Assembly (NCBI GenBank): GCA_037043455.1
Contig: JAWPHD010011238.1
Coordinates: 1-64,000, forward strand
Direction of reading: 5' to 3'
DNA: 64,000 nt
Origin: Cyrtodaria siliqua
Taxonomy: Eukaryota > Mollusca > Bivalvia > Adapedonta > Hiatellidae
The position numbers and the translations under genes are program-made. The number at the start of each line of letters is the position of its first letter. Within the stretch, counting starts at the first letter, position 1. Below are positions 24,802 through 36,447 of this stretch, piece by piece. The notes below the pieces were generated by a model. The model was not told the DNA's origin, searched no databases, and saw only the letters and a program-made list of their open reading frames with translations.

Positions 24802-24984
24802 TAAGGCTGAATCATCGTTTCGGTCAGTTCCGTTTAGCTCGATGTGCAATGGAAATGTCTCGTCGATTTCCGTAACTATTTAAAATACACATGTACCACA
24901 TGTAACAGAAATCAACGAGGTAGTTTCGTAGTTTGGTTTTTACCGAGTCAATTATTTTGGCAAATGTTTCCGTTGATTGATATA

Positions 24985-24988
<4 letters not shown>

Positions 24989-25020
<32 letters not shown>
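24989..25020 (+). repeat. (GA)n microsatellite
   Basis: About 15 GA units. A matching run occurs at the equivalent place in the duplicate (61399-61430), so it predates the duplication. It is translated into a spurious RERERE tract in one ORF. Confidence 0.95.
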
Positions 25021-25021
<1 letters not shown>

Positions 25022-25984
25022 CGCTTTTGTCTCCGTTGTTTAGCGACAGTGAGAACACCACAAATAGTTTAGTTCACATAATATCCGATTTGAAGTGTAA
25101 ACAATGCACTTGTTAAACCCATGTTAAGCTCCAGGTGTAGTATTTAAGATTGCAATGCGTCGATTGACATGATTGGGGCTACACCTTTTGAAAATAATAT
25201 AAAGGTCGGTAACAATCGATTGTGCATGAATGGTATATTGTTCGTAAGCGTTCCACCTCAGAAGATCTTGTATCTAATATGTGAACTCGACACAAAAGGA
25301 TCAAGAGCACGTATTGTTTTGACTGTATTTGTGCAAACAGCTCTCCACATTAATCTTCGGTTAAAACATATGAGCCGCGTACTTGTAAAAACTCTTCTAG
25401 TACCAGTGTCCTTTATTATATGTCTATCCGTAGCTACTTTGTAAGGTTTGACGTTTACTGGAAATTTGCCAGCTCTGTACAAATACCAACAACCGCGGTT
25501 AGATCTTTTGCCATACAAAGTTCATTCCATTCAAGTCAATTTATGTATAAATATGTTCTGTACTTGAATGACTCATGTAAATATATTTAAAACACTATTA
25601 AACTATTCTAGCTGCAAGTATTTGAATGTTACCACGCATAATTTTTTTTCTTTTGGATAGAATATCTATATTATAAGACTGTTTGATTTGTGCAGAAATT
25701 CATTGGCTATGAGCCTGCAATCCATGGTTCAAAAAATAAATCAAACTCTCTCTCTTTTTAACTCATTGCAAATGGTAAATGAAGGAATGTAGTTATATAA
25801 AACATGCTCTCCTGTTCATATGTGCCTGCACTAAACATGTATATCAACATCAGGCACCAAAAGTTAAATAGGACATCCAGGTAATACTTTGTAACACGAA
25901 CTGAAAAGTATATGTTAAGGAAAGTTAGATAAATGTTTTACATGTTACAAATTGAATACAAACAGGTAGGTGAAATGCATGTTG

Positions 25985-27078
25985 ATGAAACCAAAGCTAA
26001 CATATCTGATACTGTCGCTTTTTTGTTCTTGATTTACATCTCTCCATTGAAACTGGTGACATAATTAGTAAACTTTACGACCAGAGAGATGATTTTAATT
26101 TTGATATTGTTAAATATCCCCACTTACATGGGAATGTTCCCCGAGATACTTCTAAAGGTGTCTATGCTTCTCAACTTTAATATTCGTAATATTTGTATAA
26201 ATCAGAAGCTTCCCCAGCAGGGCTACCGTTACCATAAACTTCGAAAAACCGTTGAGCAATTGTATTACATAACTCTGATCTACTTTTAAAATATAAAAGT
26301 AATTTAAGAACTATTCTGCGACAAGGACTATCAAAACTAGACCTCTATGGTAATGTAATTTTCAAAATTCTTAAGATCATTGGTCATAATCCCTTCATAC
26401 AATATTTATTAAACTTGTTAAAACGTTTATCAACATGTTTATGATTATCAAAATGTTTATGACCCTATCATTTTGTAACGCACTGCATGTTTAGTGGTTG
26501 GCCCATTTACAATTCGCCAGTATGTTTTGCTCTTTGATTGTGCAGTGACCGGACAGGTTGTGGACCCAGTGATGACGTCTAACTAAATCCTGAGCTTAGG
26601 GATGGTAGCGTTTGATATTTGTTTTTAATCAGTCGTACACTTTACGGTTTGTTCTCTTATTGCTCCGGCTTCTGTCAAGTTATTGAGTACTTGCTTTGTG
26701 GCTTTCTAGGCTTTTGTTTTGTATATCTATGTATACATGATCAATTAGTTGTCCTACTTATATTGCCTATTAATGCTGCCGTGTTTGTTAGAGAATATAA
26801 CATGGCGGGGATATCTTAATTTACACTGTCCCGTTTTAATGGGATGGCAATAGGGTAAGAGTGCGGTTTGGTGCACCCTAGAACTTGGGGTAAACCCCCA
26901 GCGACCTTCCTTACCACTGACCGTTCCAAGGCGGTAGCCTTATTGTCAACCATTTTATGTTTTTTTATGTCATATCTTGCCTTTTATAAATATTTGTAGT
27001 TGTTGTTTGTTTCTGTGCATGTTTGTGGTTGACTGAGATCCTTGAATTCTACATTTCCTGTTCGTCAATTATATCTAC
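25985..27078 (+). mobile_element. Penelope-like element 3' part (family 1), RT remnant plus 3' UTR
   Basis: The frame DTVAFLFLIYIS..RDDFNFDIVKYPHLHGN matches the intact end of the RT at 50395-50520 (DTVAAFLDLHLS..RDDFNFNIVNYPHLYGD). After an internal loss it resumes as NIRN..QQGYRYHKLRK and LLKYKSNLR. The coding end RTACLVV.PFTI then leads into a 3' UTR shared with 19642-20224, ending near CATTTCCTGTTCG. Frameshifts and stops make it inactive. Confidence 0.82.
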
Positions 27079-28604
27079 GTTGAAAGACGGAATACACGAA
27101 ATAAAGCTCGAGATCAAGGTAATACTAATCCGTTATTAGTACGCGTCAAAAATACAAATATTTAACTCAATTATTGTTACTGAATATTGTTTACTTTCCT
27201 ATTTTAAAGCTACACTTTCATGTAGTGAGCCTATCGTGATTTGTAATTTTGTATTCGTTCATGGCAAAATATGATATTTTAGTGTTTTTTTTTAGAATAT
27301 AGCATCATAAATTGCTCAATCCTTTATATACTCGTGCACACAGTCTACAAACATCTCACCTTTAGGTATGTGTGAAGTAAAAAGTTCGAACAATTGAGCT
27401 AAATATAAGTGTTCAATCATGGTGACCTGCTATTGACATAAGATGAAAATACTTATCATAGTGTTTCTCTATATACGTTGAATGGCAAGGTCATGCATAG
27501 TGATCTGCATTTAGCATTGATGTGTATTCACATCAAATGTTCCTATGCTGAATGTATGACGGTTGTGTCTAAACTACATTGCCTTATGGTGTATTATACA
27601 CTGTGCTGTCAGTAGTACAATCACTAAATACAGTAAATCAAGGTAAGAAGGAAAGGTGTTTAACAAGCCTTAAACAGTTTAGGTCATATTGGGTTTAGTT
27701 CTCGATCTCAATTAATTAAAAACCATAACAATTATTCAGTTTTCAACACAATTCTACCTTCTGGCAATGACAGTTGGATATGTCTGGCCCACGCCAAGTT
27801 GAACCTTAGTCAAGGTCAGTGATGATGATCTACTTTTGTTTTTGTTGTTGTAATAGCAATATAGTGTGAACTAAACGGAATATCTTAAACTTAAATAAGA
27901 CGTCGCTTACATATAAGCCAACACACAATATCACAAGAGGCAATTTTAACATATAAACAGGTTTCATGTTCATTTCTACAATGAAACATAACTGCTCACC
28001 TGGATCAGACCGATTTGGTGCAGATTGTTGAAACATATTTTGGAAAAATCTTTGCCATTTTATTGTTATGGCAATACACTATCTATACACTATATATAGC
28101 TAAATAGTGAACACACGTAATTGCAAAGGAAGGCATTAGTATATGATATTCAATTTATACAATTTACAGAAACTAATTTGCCAGAACTCAAATAACTTCT
28201 AAGGTTTAAAGAAGTATTTGATTTGCTTTCACTGACTTTTATCATAAATTTAATATTTTATATTTCTTTAAATTCTATACATCAATTGTCTCCTGGATAA
28301 AAATGTTTTACTATAGGAAATCTTCAATACACTATGCGTAATTGTAATAACTAGTAATAATGCGTGACTACTCCTGCACCACAACTGGCAACTGGAATTC
28401 TGTCTAATTATTCATATTTGTATATATATCTAGTAGCAATGTATCACTACTACAGCACCTGAACTGGTATATTTAATGCAATATACCTAATAATTTATAT
28501 CCTGTAATTGCTATTGGTGTTTGTTTAGCTTTCCTGATGAAGAACAACAGAGCCTAAACTTTGGAGGCCATCTGTTAACAACGAATTAAGGCATATGACG
28601 TCAC
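27079..28604. other. Unassigned AT-rich sequence
   Basis: No coding region, tandem repeat or terminal inverted repeat recognised in about 1.5 kb. The ORF at 27830-28036 is an isolated shadow. Confidence 0.4.
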
Positions 28605-29250
28605 AAAAACTAAACAAGTTGACAATAGGGCTACCGCCTTGGAAAGGTCAGTGGCAAAAAAGGCCGATGGGTTCTAGGGTGCACCAAACCTCAAACTTAC
28701 CCTACTGTCATCCCAATAAAACGGGACAGGGTAAATAAAGAAATCCCCGCCATGAACTATTGTCTAACCAAAAGGCAGCAATAGGCAATATAAGTAAAAC
28801 ATAAAGATGCTCGTGTATATATAATACAATAAAACAATAGCCTAAACAAGCCACAAAGAAGGTACTCAATGACTCAATGGCAGAAACCGGAGCACCAAGA
28901 GAATACACCATTTAGGGCACGACAAGACAAAATTGCAGACAAACATCAAACGTCATCGTCCTTTTGGGTAGACGTCATCATAGGGTCCACAGCCTGTCCG
29001 GTCATCGCACAATTAAAGAGGAAAGCATAGTGGCGAACTGTAATATTTGGAAAGAAGATCAGGGTTACTATGATAACATTTTGCAAATGTTTTTCAAAGT
29101 TTATGGTAACGGTAGCCCTGATGGAGTAGCTTTTTAGTTATACAAAGATTACGAATATTAAAGTCCTCAACTCGAGTAAATATAGATATAAAAATCGAAC
29201 AGGAAAAGCAGCATTCAAGGACGACAGTCAGTTGAGACCAAATAAAACAC
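28605..29250 (-). mobile_element. Penelope-like element in partial-tandem arrangement (family 1)
   Basis: Read on the minus strand, it begins with the extreme 3' tip (GACTGTCGTCCTTGAATGCT, TTCCTGTTCGATTTTTATAT). It then restarts with RT sequence (DFNIRN..ITKKLL..QGYRYHKL) and runs through the coding end and the 3' UTR to CTATTGTCAAC. A 3' end preceding a 5'-truncated copy in the same orientation is the partial tandem or pseudo-LTR layout known for Penelope-like elements. The reading frame is broken. Confidence 0.72.
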
Positions 29251-31015
29251 AAATATGATAATATATATATACTGAGCAAAAACAAAAAGTACCCCTTCTT
29301 CTGTCCCTTATTATGTAGACAGTAAAACAGAAACTAATAAATGATTGTATATAGAATAATTACACCGACCACCACCAATAGCCCAAACAAAAGATTTTGT
29401 TGAAAAGTTCAGTACACAAGGGAGTTATCCCCCTTTTTCGTAAACCATGCATGTTTAATAAAATACATATATTCTACAAACATTACCTCAATTTGTCCAA
29501 GACAATATTCTCTATACGTTGCTTTTGAAAAAAATCACAGAAAAACACAACACCGATTGTGTAGATAGCAGCTTTTTTTTTTATCAAAAATCATCAAAAT
29601 CACCCTTTAAGGTTTCCATAGCATCCATAAAAGAGTATTGCTTGTCAAAATTTGAAACCTTTTAAAGGAATATTTAGTACACATTGAAGTGTGCTTAAAA
29701 ACATCAAACATTATTTAATTAAAGCGCTGTTCAAGCTGTGCTATGCCCTCAAAAACTGGCCTATGGGAATACCAGCAAAAAAATGTACTTTTATTGGCGA
29801 GTATATAAATATAAAAAAACGAAAGCATAGAAAGTCACAAATCAAGTACGCATTAAATTAGCAGAATCTAAACCAACAAGGTATACACAATAAGGGCACG
29901 AAAAGGCCCAATTGAAGTAATCTGGGTTTTCTGTGATTTAAATATTTTTATTTATTGCTGATTATTATTATTATTATTATTTATTTTTTTATATTCAAAC
30001 TAAATTTTAATGAAGACAGTCGGACAGATTATTTATAAAAATTACCTTTACCAAGCAAATTCTTGTCATACATCATAAACCTGTCTTCATTAGTGAACAG
30101 GTCGCTTTTCGGCTTCTTATTTCCTCGTCCCAAGCTTTTCAATTCCTTTTAGTTTGAGGAACATCCCTGTGGTGTTGAAAATCACTTGTCATAATGTTAT
30201 ATGGGTATAATGTCTGTGGGTACTATCATATCGTGATTAAAGAGAATCCGGTTCAAAATCGGATCCGTCGGTTTTCTCAGTTGTCCTACAATACATCACA
30301 ACATACAGATTCAGTTCCTTTTCATTATGTACTACGCCTTGCACAACCAGTTAGAAAATCTAATCCCCACTGTATGACCTCAATCGGCGGTTCGCCTCGT
30401 CAATCAATTTTGATACGGCTGGAAAACTACAAGCGGTGTATAATAAGTGTATATTCGACTTGACTTAATGTTTGTGTACATCTTGACCTCGCCAAGGCAT
30501 GAGCGAGCGTATCTCAGCGATGTCGAACGTTAATGATAAAACACATGACCGAAAGTGGTGGAAGTCAATTAAATGATACATTTCCCCGGGGTACCTCAAT
30601 TAATGCTGCAAAAACTCTTGGTATACACGTGTAACCGGATATAGGTAAATGGTGAATACTCGATTCCTAACCGTATGTCCTCGATATAGAAACATGGAGG
30701 GCAGAACACATGTTTGGCAAACAGGTCAATTTTGCGCCGTATTTGAATGGAAGGATCTAGTTGAATTGGAATTTTCTGAAATAATGATTACAAGCATTGG
30801 ACATCGAATATATCTACTGGTATTTTTTATGTGTCCTTAAAGGCCGTGAGCTAATAAGGTAAACCCTCCCTCCCCCGGGGGAATTTTGTAGACCCTATTT
30901 TTAAAAAAAAAACCACATAGATAATATTATGTATGTAATTGTTTTCAACTTGTCTGCCATCTGAGCGTTGGGACGTTATCGTGTTACAGGAATACGTTAC
31001 CTATAAAACAATAAT
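29251..31015. other. Unassigned sequence
   Basis: Includes (ATT)n at about 29957-29985 and T-rich stretches. ORFs at 30194-30463 and 30649-30840 have no recognisable motif and no splice context that I can support. Confidence 0.4.
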
Positions 31016-31019
31016 TAAT

Positions 31020-32060
31020 TTTACTGTATGGAAGGAAGTGTTTGGAATTTAACTTTTCTTCATTATTTATGCTTTTTACAACAAAAACGTTCGTTTCACT
31101 TACTTTTTATACCGTTGATACCTGCGTTACTAAGCCTATGTTACCGTAATTTACCTTACCTTGTTAAATTAAGTTGTTTAACCTAATACATTAAGAACAT
31201 TAATGATGTTACATCCGGAAATTATTCCAAAACCTACAGACATCACAGACATACTTTTCCATGATGGCTGGCGTGGCGCAGTCGGTAGCGCGGCGGATTT
31301 GTAACCGGAGGCCCCGGGTTCAATCCTCCGTGGTGCCACTGAGTTCCGTCGGTGTGTTCTTGGGCAAGACACTTTACCTTAGCCTCGTCCGTCGGATGGG
31401 GACGTAAACCGGGCGGTCCCGTGTATCGGTCTATCTTCCGAGCACGTTAAAGAACCATAGGAATCTATTCGATAATAAGAGTAGGGCAGGTTCCCGGATT
31501 CCTATGTATCCTTCCCTCTCTCTGGGGCGGCTCTAAATAACCTATACTGTGTTGATGAGCCGTTAAACAACATTCAATTCAATTCCATGATGTTAATAAT
31601 GTTTGGTTCTTGTAATGTCCGTTACTTTGTGTGTTTTTAAATCTTTTTTTATTTTCCGCATGTTAAAAGAAATTAGAATAAATCATCCAATAAACTATTA
31701 AAGTTTTATTGCAACATTCATTTAGACATAATTGATTGTATCAACTCATTTTGAACATTCTGCTTTTTAAAATACAAATTTTCGTTTCACTTAATGTTAA
31801 TACCTTGGATACATGCTTTATTAACCCTACGTTACCGTAATATACGTTACATTGTTGAATGATGGTTTTTGGTTTAAGAAATTAAGAAAATTTAATAGTT
31901 TATATTCGAAAATTATTTCCAACATTATAGGTTATTACAAACATACGTATCTATGATGTGAACAATGCTTGGTTCTTGTATTGTCCGTTACATTGTGTGT
32001 TTTTTAAATAATTTTCTATTTTCCGTGTGTTAACAGACATCATCGATGGTAACACAAAGA
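31020..32060 (+). repeat. Tandem duplication (~365-bp unit) with a SINE in the first copy
   Basis: TTTCGTTTCACTTA, ACGTTACCGTAAT(A/T)TACGTTAC, GGTTCTTGTA(A/T)TGTCCGTTAC and TTTTATTTTCCG recur about 690 bp apart. Subtracting the SINE and its target duplication leaves about 365 bp. The second copy thus preserves the SINE-free site. Confidence 0.75.
31267..31582 (+). mobile_element. Complete tRNA-derived SINE with target-site duplication
   Basis: The head holds an A-box (TGGCGCAGTCGG) and a B-box (GGGTTCAATCC). The anticodon-arm-like CGGATTTGTAACCGG hints at a tRNA-Thr(TGT) ancestor. A central domain has GTTCTTGGGCAAGACACTTT, and the tail is CAACATTCAATTCAATT. TTCCATGATG flanks both sides (31257-31266 and 31583-31592). 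The head plus conserved centre resembles the MetaSINE type of invertebrate SINEs; that family name is from memory and unverified. Transcription would be by RNA polymerase III from the internal boxes. Confidence 0.85.
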
Positions 32061-32641
32061 TTGAACTGACATGAAATTAATATATCAATGCTAATATATT
32101 TTACCTAAATGTGCTCATGTTCCTTTATATACTGTTTAGACTTAGGCAAACACTGAACGAAACGAAGTTTGCGTATAATTTACACGACTCTTCCGTATTG
32201 TGTAAGTTACCAAATGCATGGAAAAATAAAACTTTTAACGGTTAATTTATTCATGTATTAATCAAATGTAAAGAATTCAGCAATGTCAACAAATTTACAA
32301 AATGTATTTAACGTTACTTACGTTACTAGCAAATATAAATGTATAGCTCTATGAGTTAACATGCATTTTATTGGAAATATCTTTATTCAATAATACAAAA
32401 GACCATTCGATCCATGAGTATACATTTTAACATAACATATTTACATATAGTCAATGGCAGGTTACAGTTTAGGATTATGAAATATTTAAATGTTTAACAA
32501 ACAATACATATAGTTATGAATACCAATATAATGATAACAAATTACACAATGAAAATGGATTATAAACTCTAAGCCCCACACATATGCCTCTAACTAATAT
32601 TTGACAATATGGTTTGTTAAAGAAATATGGGAGAGTAGACA
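32061..32641. other. Unassigned; probably includes the 3' UTR of the adjacent LINE
   Basis: The LINE reads on the minus strand, so its 3' UTR falls here. TATCTTTATTCAATAATAC near 32382 could be its inverted polyadenylation region (TTTATT). No other feature. Confidence 0.4.
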
Positions 32642-33270
32642 TTAATTAATATAATTAAGTTCGTTTCGAATTTTGAAACTATTAAAAATATATGTCGCCA
32701 GGTTCTTGATAATGTTTTCGTTTTCAGATGTTAACAATTCGATGAATTTAGGAATATTTGGTCTTCGCCAAAAATAATTTTTATGTGCTTCTGTCTTAGT
32801 TTATTAAACAGTGCACATTCCATGACGAAATGAAATTCATCTTCAAGTTTATTACACACGATGCATTTTCTTTCATTTACAGGTATTCTTTGTGGTTTGT
32901 GCCAACGTCCTGTTTCAATTTGTAACCTATGTGAAGACATTCTAAGTCTTGATAGTACTGAGCGAAATTTACGTACTTTTATTATATCTAGGTATGATTT
33001 ATATTCAAACACATGAAAAAGCGAATATGTCTTAGCCCTTGACGAATCTGTTATTCGTCCATTCCAGTTTTGTATATAATTGTCAGTAAGCCTTTGCTTA
33101 AAGACGGATAAAAATATATTTTCTACTCCCTGAAAATACCACACATCATTAAATCCTAGACTTTCAAGCAATGTTTTTACAGACGATGCCCAGTTTTGTT
33201 TATTTGGATGAAGTTCAATATCATTCTGTACGTAGCTTTTACAAATTTTAAATATAATATATATATAATT
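32642..33270 (-). pseudogene. LINE ORF2 C-terminal fragment (same family type as at 14 kb)
   Basis: The open frame runs upstream of the first start-like codon to about 33265 (QNDIELHPNKQNWASSV then TLLESLGFNDVWYFQGVEN). It continues through RMSSHRLQIETGRW and NERKCIVCNKLEDEFHFVMEC, a CxxC..H..C knuckle. A one-base shift near 32775 moves the natural C-terminus into another frame, where WRRPNIPKFIELLTSEN continues to a TAA at 32642-32644. Reverse transcriptase motifs are missing (5' truncation). The clade is assigned by motif resemblance only. Confidence 0.78.
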
Positions 33271-33609
33271 ACATCAGTTGAGCTCAAGATTCCTCTATTC
33301 AACGTCATCACTTTTTTCAAATTCAATATCAATCAAGTTGTTGGCTTCCATATTTTCTTGCTCATTATCTCTTCCTTCTTCAGTTTTAGGCTCTTTGAAC
33401 ATTATGTCAACCAACTATTTTGACGCAATATTTCCAAATAGTCCAGTTAAATTCTATAATTTGTCTTGTATTATTTGTTTCTGCATCTGGTAGGTCTGGT
33501 TAATGTCGGGCAGTATGGCGACACACAGTCTCTTGGAAGTGTACATGTTCAAATGCATGATACAGACAAATGACACGGCAACAAAAAGCTTTATTTGTGG
33601 CCTTTGAAT

Positions 33610-34523
33610 TTATACGAAAACGTATTTCAGTTCTGCCAAATCGTCAAACGTACCGGAAACTGAAGTCTGACTCTGAGGTGTTGCATTCCCTTCAAAGACA
33701 TACACAGCATTTTCAGTAGGTTGTTGTGTGGTTGGCTCAACTGATGTCTTTAAGCAGTGGAGCAATTTGGCCATGTCAGTTCTAACTGAATTGCCATCAG
33801 CTGTTGCAAGGGACCATGTTACTGAGCCTAGAGGATAGCCTAGAGGATAGCGTCAACTTAAGATCTATCTTATGCCTGATTAATAATAGAACCAATTAAC
33901 CAAATATAGTGTTATCTGCTTTGATCTAAATCAGTTTTTTATTTGATTAAGTTTCTTGGGCACTTCAGTTGATGAAAACGTCTACAGTTTGGATCTCTTG
34001 ATTGGATTGGATCGTGAAATAGGATCGGGTCGGCGTGTTATTAACAAGTCATTGACATACAATTTCATGGACTTCTCAGCCTGATGCTGTAATAGATCAT
34101 CAACAACATCTCTCTATTCTGGAACACCAGACGATCGGCAGTAAAACTCGTAGTAATTGATATCAACTCGGAATGGGTTTGTGAAACCAATGTTAGATTT
34201 CGTGGCTCTTCTCAAGCCTTCTCACTGTTCTTTGTATGGGATTGATGCACATTTTTGCGCAAAGAAATAACTTCTGGTGCCATAGTTGCCATCTTGATAG
34301 TGGCCTCTACCAGCTTTGCTCTACATTTTACAATGGTAGTACCGGTATACTGCATAATTTCGACTGAATCCAATGATGCTACCCTAGAAATCTGCATGTC
34401 AACTAATAGCGAGCTCTCCGTAACAAGAGAAAGGAACATGGGGTTCAGCACCACTCCTCCCAATTTTCTGAGAGGGGATGGAACAGGGTATGCCCACCAC
34501 CACCCCAATATTTTGCAAAACAT
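33610..34523 (-). pseudogene. Decayed coding region of an unnamed, apparently widespread protein family
   Basis: Three pieces lie in collinear order on the minus strand. 34523-34212 is open for 103 codons (SLVTESSLL, EIMQYTGTTIVKCRAK, KMATMAPEVISLRKN). Next comes about 34195-33960 with TNPFRVDINYYEFYCRSSG, a TAG, then DVVDDLLQHQAEKSMKLYVN. The last, 33850-33610, has LGSVTWSLATADGNSV, AKLLHCLK, VYVFEGNATPQSQ and GTFDDLAELK before TAA. A 12-bp tandem duplication (TATCCTCTAGGC) sits at the edge of the last piece. Frame changes and stops argue for a pseudogene; introns could explain some gaps. I do not know the function; the sequence recalls uncharacterised invertebrate proteins, perhaps element-borne. 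Confidence 0.55.
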
Positions 34524-35095
34524 GATGTTGATCTCCCAAAAATGTGTTTGTGTCCTGAAATGTTAGTCACAGGACAAAAAATAGCACAATTAACATAGGA
34601 AAGTTGCTATTTAATTTATTCAAATGTCTTGACAAACAAAAGGAAAACACAACAAAGCAAAAAACACACACAAAACACGCTATCAAATACTTTAAATGTT
34701 AAGTTGACCCACCCTCTCCAATATCTGTGACTATAAAATAGATTTTTTATAGTCAGTATTATTGGAGAGCACTGTAATAACAACACATAAAATATTTTTT
34801 AAACTTTAATAGATTTGGCAAATATCGGGCGTGGCATGGATTGATAAACAAGCCCCAATCATGGGGCTTAACAATTGGGCTGCCGGTAAGCACACAAGAC
34901 CATTATGGCAAGCTCTTACAGTAGAAAGCATTAAGCAATAAAGCAAATTGAATATTACAATATTAAGGACATAAATACATGTGCACCAAATTAAATGTTC
35001 ATTGTGAAAGCAATTTTTCTGATAAGCATTTAAGCAAGTGTTGAAAGCACGGTTGATATTCAAGCATAATTACAAGTGCACCGAATTCAATCAAT
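34524..35095. other. Unassigned sequence with a small perfect hairpin
   Basis: AAGCCCCAATCATGGGGCTT at 34851-34870 is a hairpin with 8-bp arms. Nothing else recognised. Confidence 0.45.
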
Positions 35096-35244
35096 TCAAA
35101 TGTTTTTTAGCAATTCGTACGGACAGCAAATTTGTATATAATTTATGTTTAGATTACAATTCAGTCTCTGGGTATACAGGAGCTGAATAAATTTAAACTG
35201 AAACTTATATGTCCTTCCTTTCACACCTTCGCTGCCCGCCATAT

Positions 35245-35292
35245 GGATGGGCGCCCGGACACTCCCATCATGGAGTGTCCAGGCTCCCATCC
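35245..35292. repeat. 48-bp hairpin next to the SGNH fragment
   Basis: GGATGGGCGCCCGGACACTC and GAGTGTCCAGGCTCCCATCC pair with three mismatches, the inner GGACACTCC/GGAGTGTCC arms being perfect around CATCAT. It lies about 120 bp downstream, on the minus strand, of the stop of the SGNH-like frame. That places it in the 3' flank of whatever element carried the ORF. Confidence 0.75.
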
Positions 35293-35411
35293 ACCGCCAA
35301 AAACAGAGGAAACATTTATTTTGGCAGCAGCGAAGAGTGCGAATCAAAAGCAAAATACCCGAATGCCTCGCCCAAAACAGAAACGGTGCCAAAAAAGTAT
35401 ATATTTCCTTA

Positions 35412-35615
35412 TCACTGCCCACTTTTAATGAAACATTCAAATCCAGCCGGAAACTGGTTAAGAAACAAGTTGTTCCCCACATTTGATAAATGAACACCAT
35501 CCGGTTCAAGACAGGTATCATCAGCCTGAATGTATTCGTGTAGCAGATAATGGCCCCCATTATCTATTATCGCCGTAGCAGCATAACTGTTTAGTCTCTT
35601 TCTGGCCCTTTCCAT
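35412..35615 (-). pseudogene. SGNH/GDSL hydrolase-like C-terminal fragment (probable retroelement ORF)
   Basis: A 67-codon frame carries ARKRLNSYA, GGHYLLHEYI and DGVHLSNVGNNLFLNQF. D-x-x-H (DGVH) matches the catalytic Asp/His block of SGNH hydrolases, and DGVHLS..GN is typical of the SGNH domains carried by some tyrosine-recombinase and other retroelements of aquatic animals. The Ser block would lie upstream and is absent, so this is a remnant. A host esterase exon is the alternative, but no splice site is evident. Confidence 0.5.
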
Positions 35616-36447
35616 TGCAAAAGGGTAGTTAGGCTAACGCCATGAAAGCCTAGGAAGTATTTGAGACCAAATAACGACCACATTATGTAAATTGACCCTA
35701 AAAACTCGGTCAGAAGCTTATCATGCTTTCTAAGAACCTTTAATGGGTATTTCTCTAAATCAGTTCCCCAGGATCACAAGAGTTGATGCATCAGACATTG
35801 ACAAAATAAATAAATGTCAGAAAAATATCCAGTTTGTAAAGGCTGGAGGAAGATTGTAACCTTTAATGTGTGGCGTCAAACACAAATTGACTGTTAAACG
35901 TTTCGAAGCTGTCATAAATTAGCATCAGAAATATAAATAATATGAAGTGTAACATGTACATGCTACTCAATTTCAGACCTTGAACATTGAATGATTTCTG
36001 ATGAAGCATGTATCCTTTCCTCCTGTTTCGTGTGCAACTGTTAATTTATTTCAGTCAGCAAACAACTGATATACATTTGTCTGTATATAATATGCATATT
36101 TACCCAATTGTATTAACTTTGGCCCCCTTGATAATCAAGTTTATGTCTATTGTGAACAGGTCTTTAACTGCATTTTTACCTTTAACCTACGATCGGTTCT
36201 TAGACTGTTGTATCAATCATGATCATCAGAGGCCGAAGTAATTGATGAACAGTTAGTCAATCAATCGGTACATGCCTGTGTACAAGCCATATATAGTAAC
36301 TCTCAATTGATGTCAGTGCTCCACTGTTTTATCAGCCACACTAGAAATACCAAGTATTTGCATAACGATCTATAACTATCTAAAAGCTAATCCATCCAAA
36401 CACTCCGACAAAATAGACGAAGAACATGTATCCTTTTCAAGTAAATT
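35616..36447. other. Unassigned sequence
   Basis: No coding region or repeat recognised. The ORF at 36008-36241 has no motif. Confidence 0.4.

Larger units (their letters stand above)
23760..25905 (+). repeat. Segmental duplication, copy 1 (partner 60370-63390)
   Basis: Long stretches align with the partner: TTGTATTTCAAATAATGCAA, AATATGTGTTTTAAAATTTG, GAAATGTCTCGTCGATTTCC, TCAGAAGATCTTGTATCTAA, GCTGCAAGTATTTGAATGTT and AAATTCATTGGCTATGAG. By eye, identity is near 85-90 percent in the best parts. Relative to the partner this copy has one ~489-bp insertion and lacks a ~1-kb block, joined at a CACTA microhomology near 25590. Minus-strand ORFs share a VSSSHIRYKIF ending in both copies, which probably reflects the DNA identity alone. 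Confidence 0.8.

Noticed and set aside
25258..25518. Conserved minus-strand ORF (VSSSHIRYKIF end) shared with 61660-61845
   Set aside because: Identity is what the segmental duplication alone would give; frames diverge upstream.
31266..31340. Functional tRNA gene
   Set aside because: A and B boxes and an anticodon-like arm are present, but a SINE body and tail follow directly and a target duplication encloses the whole.
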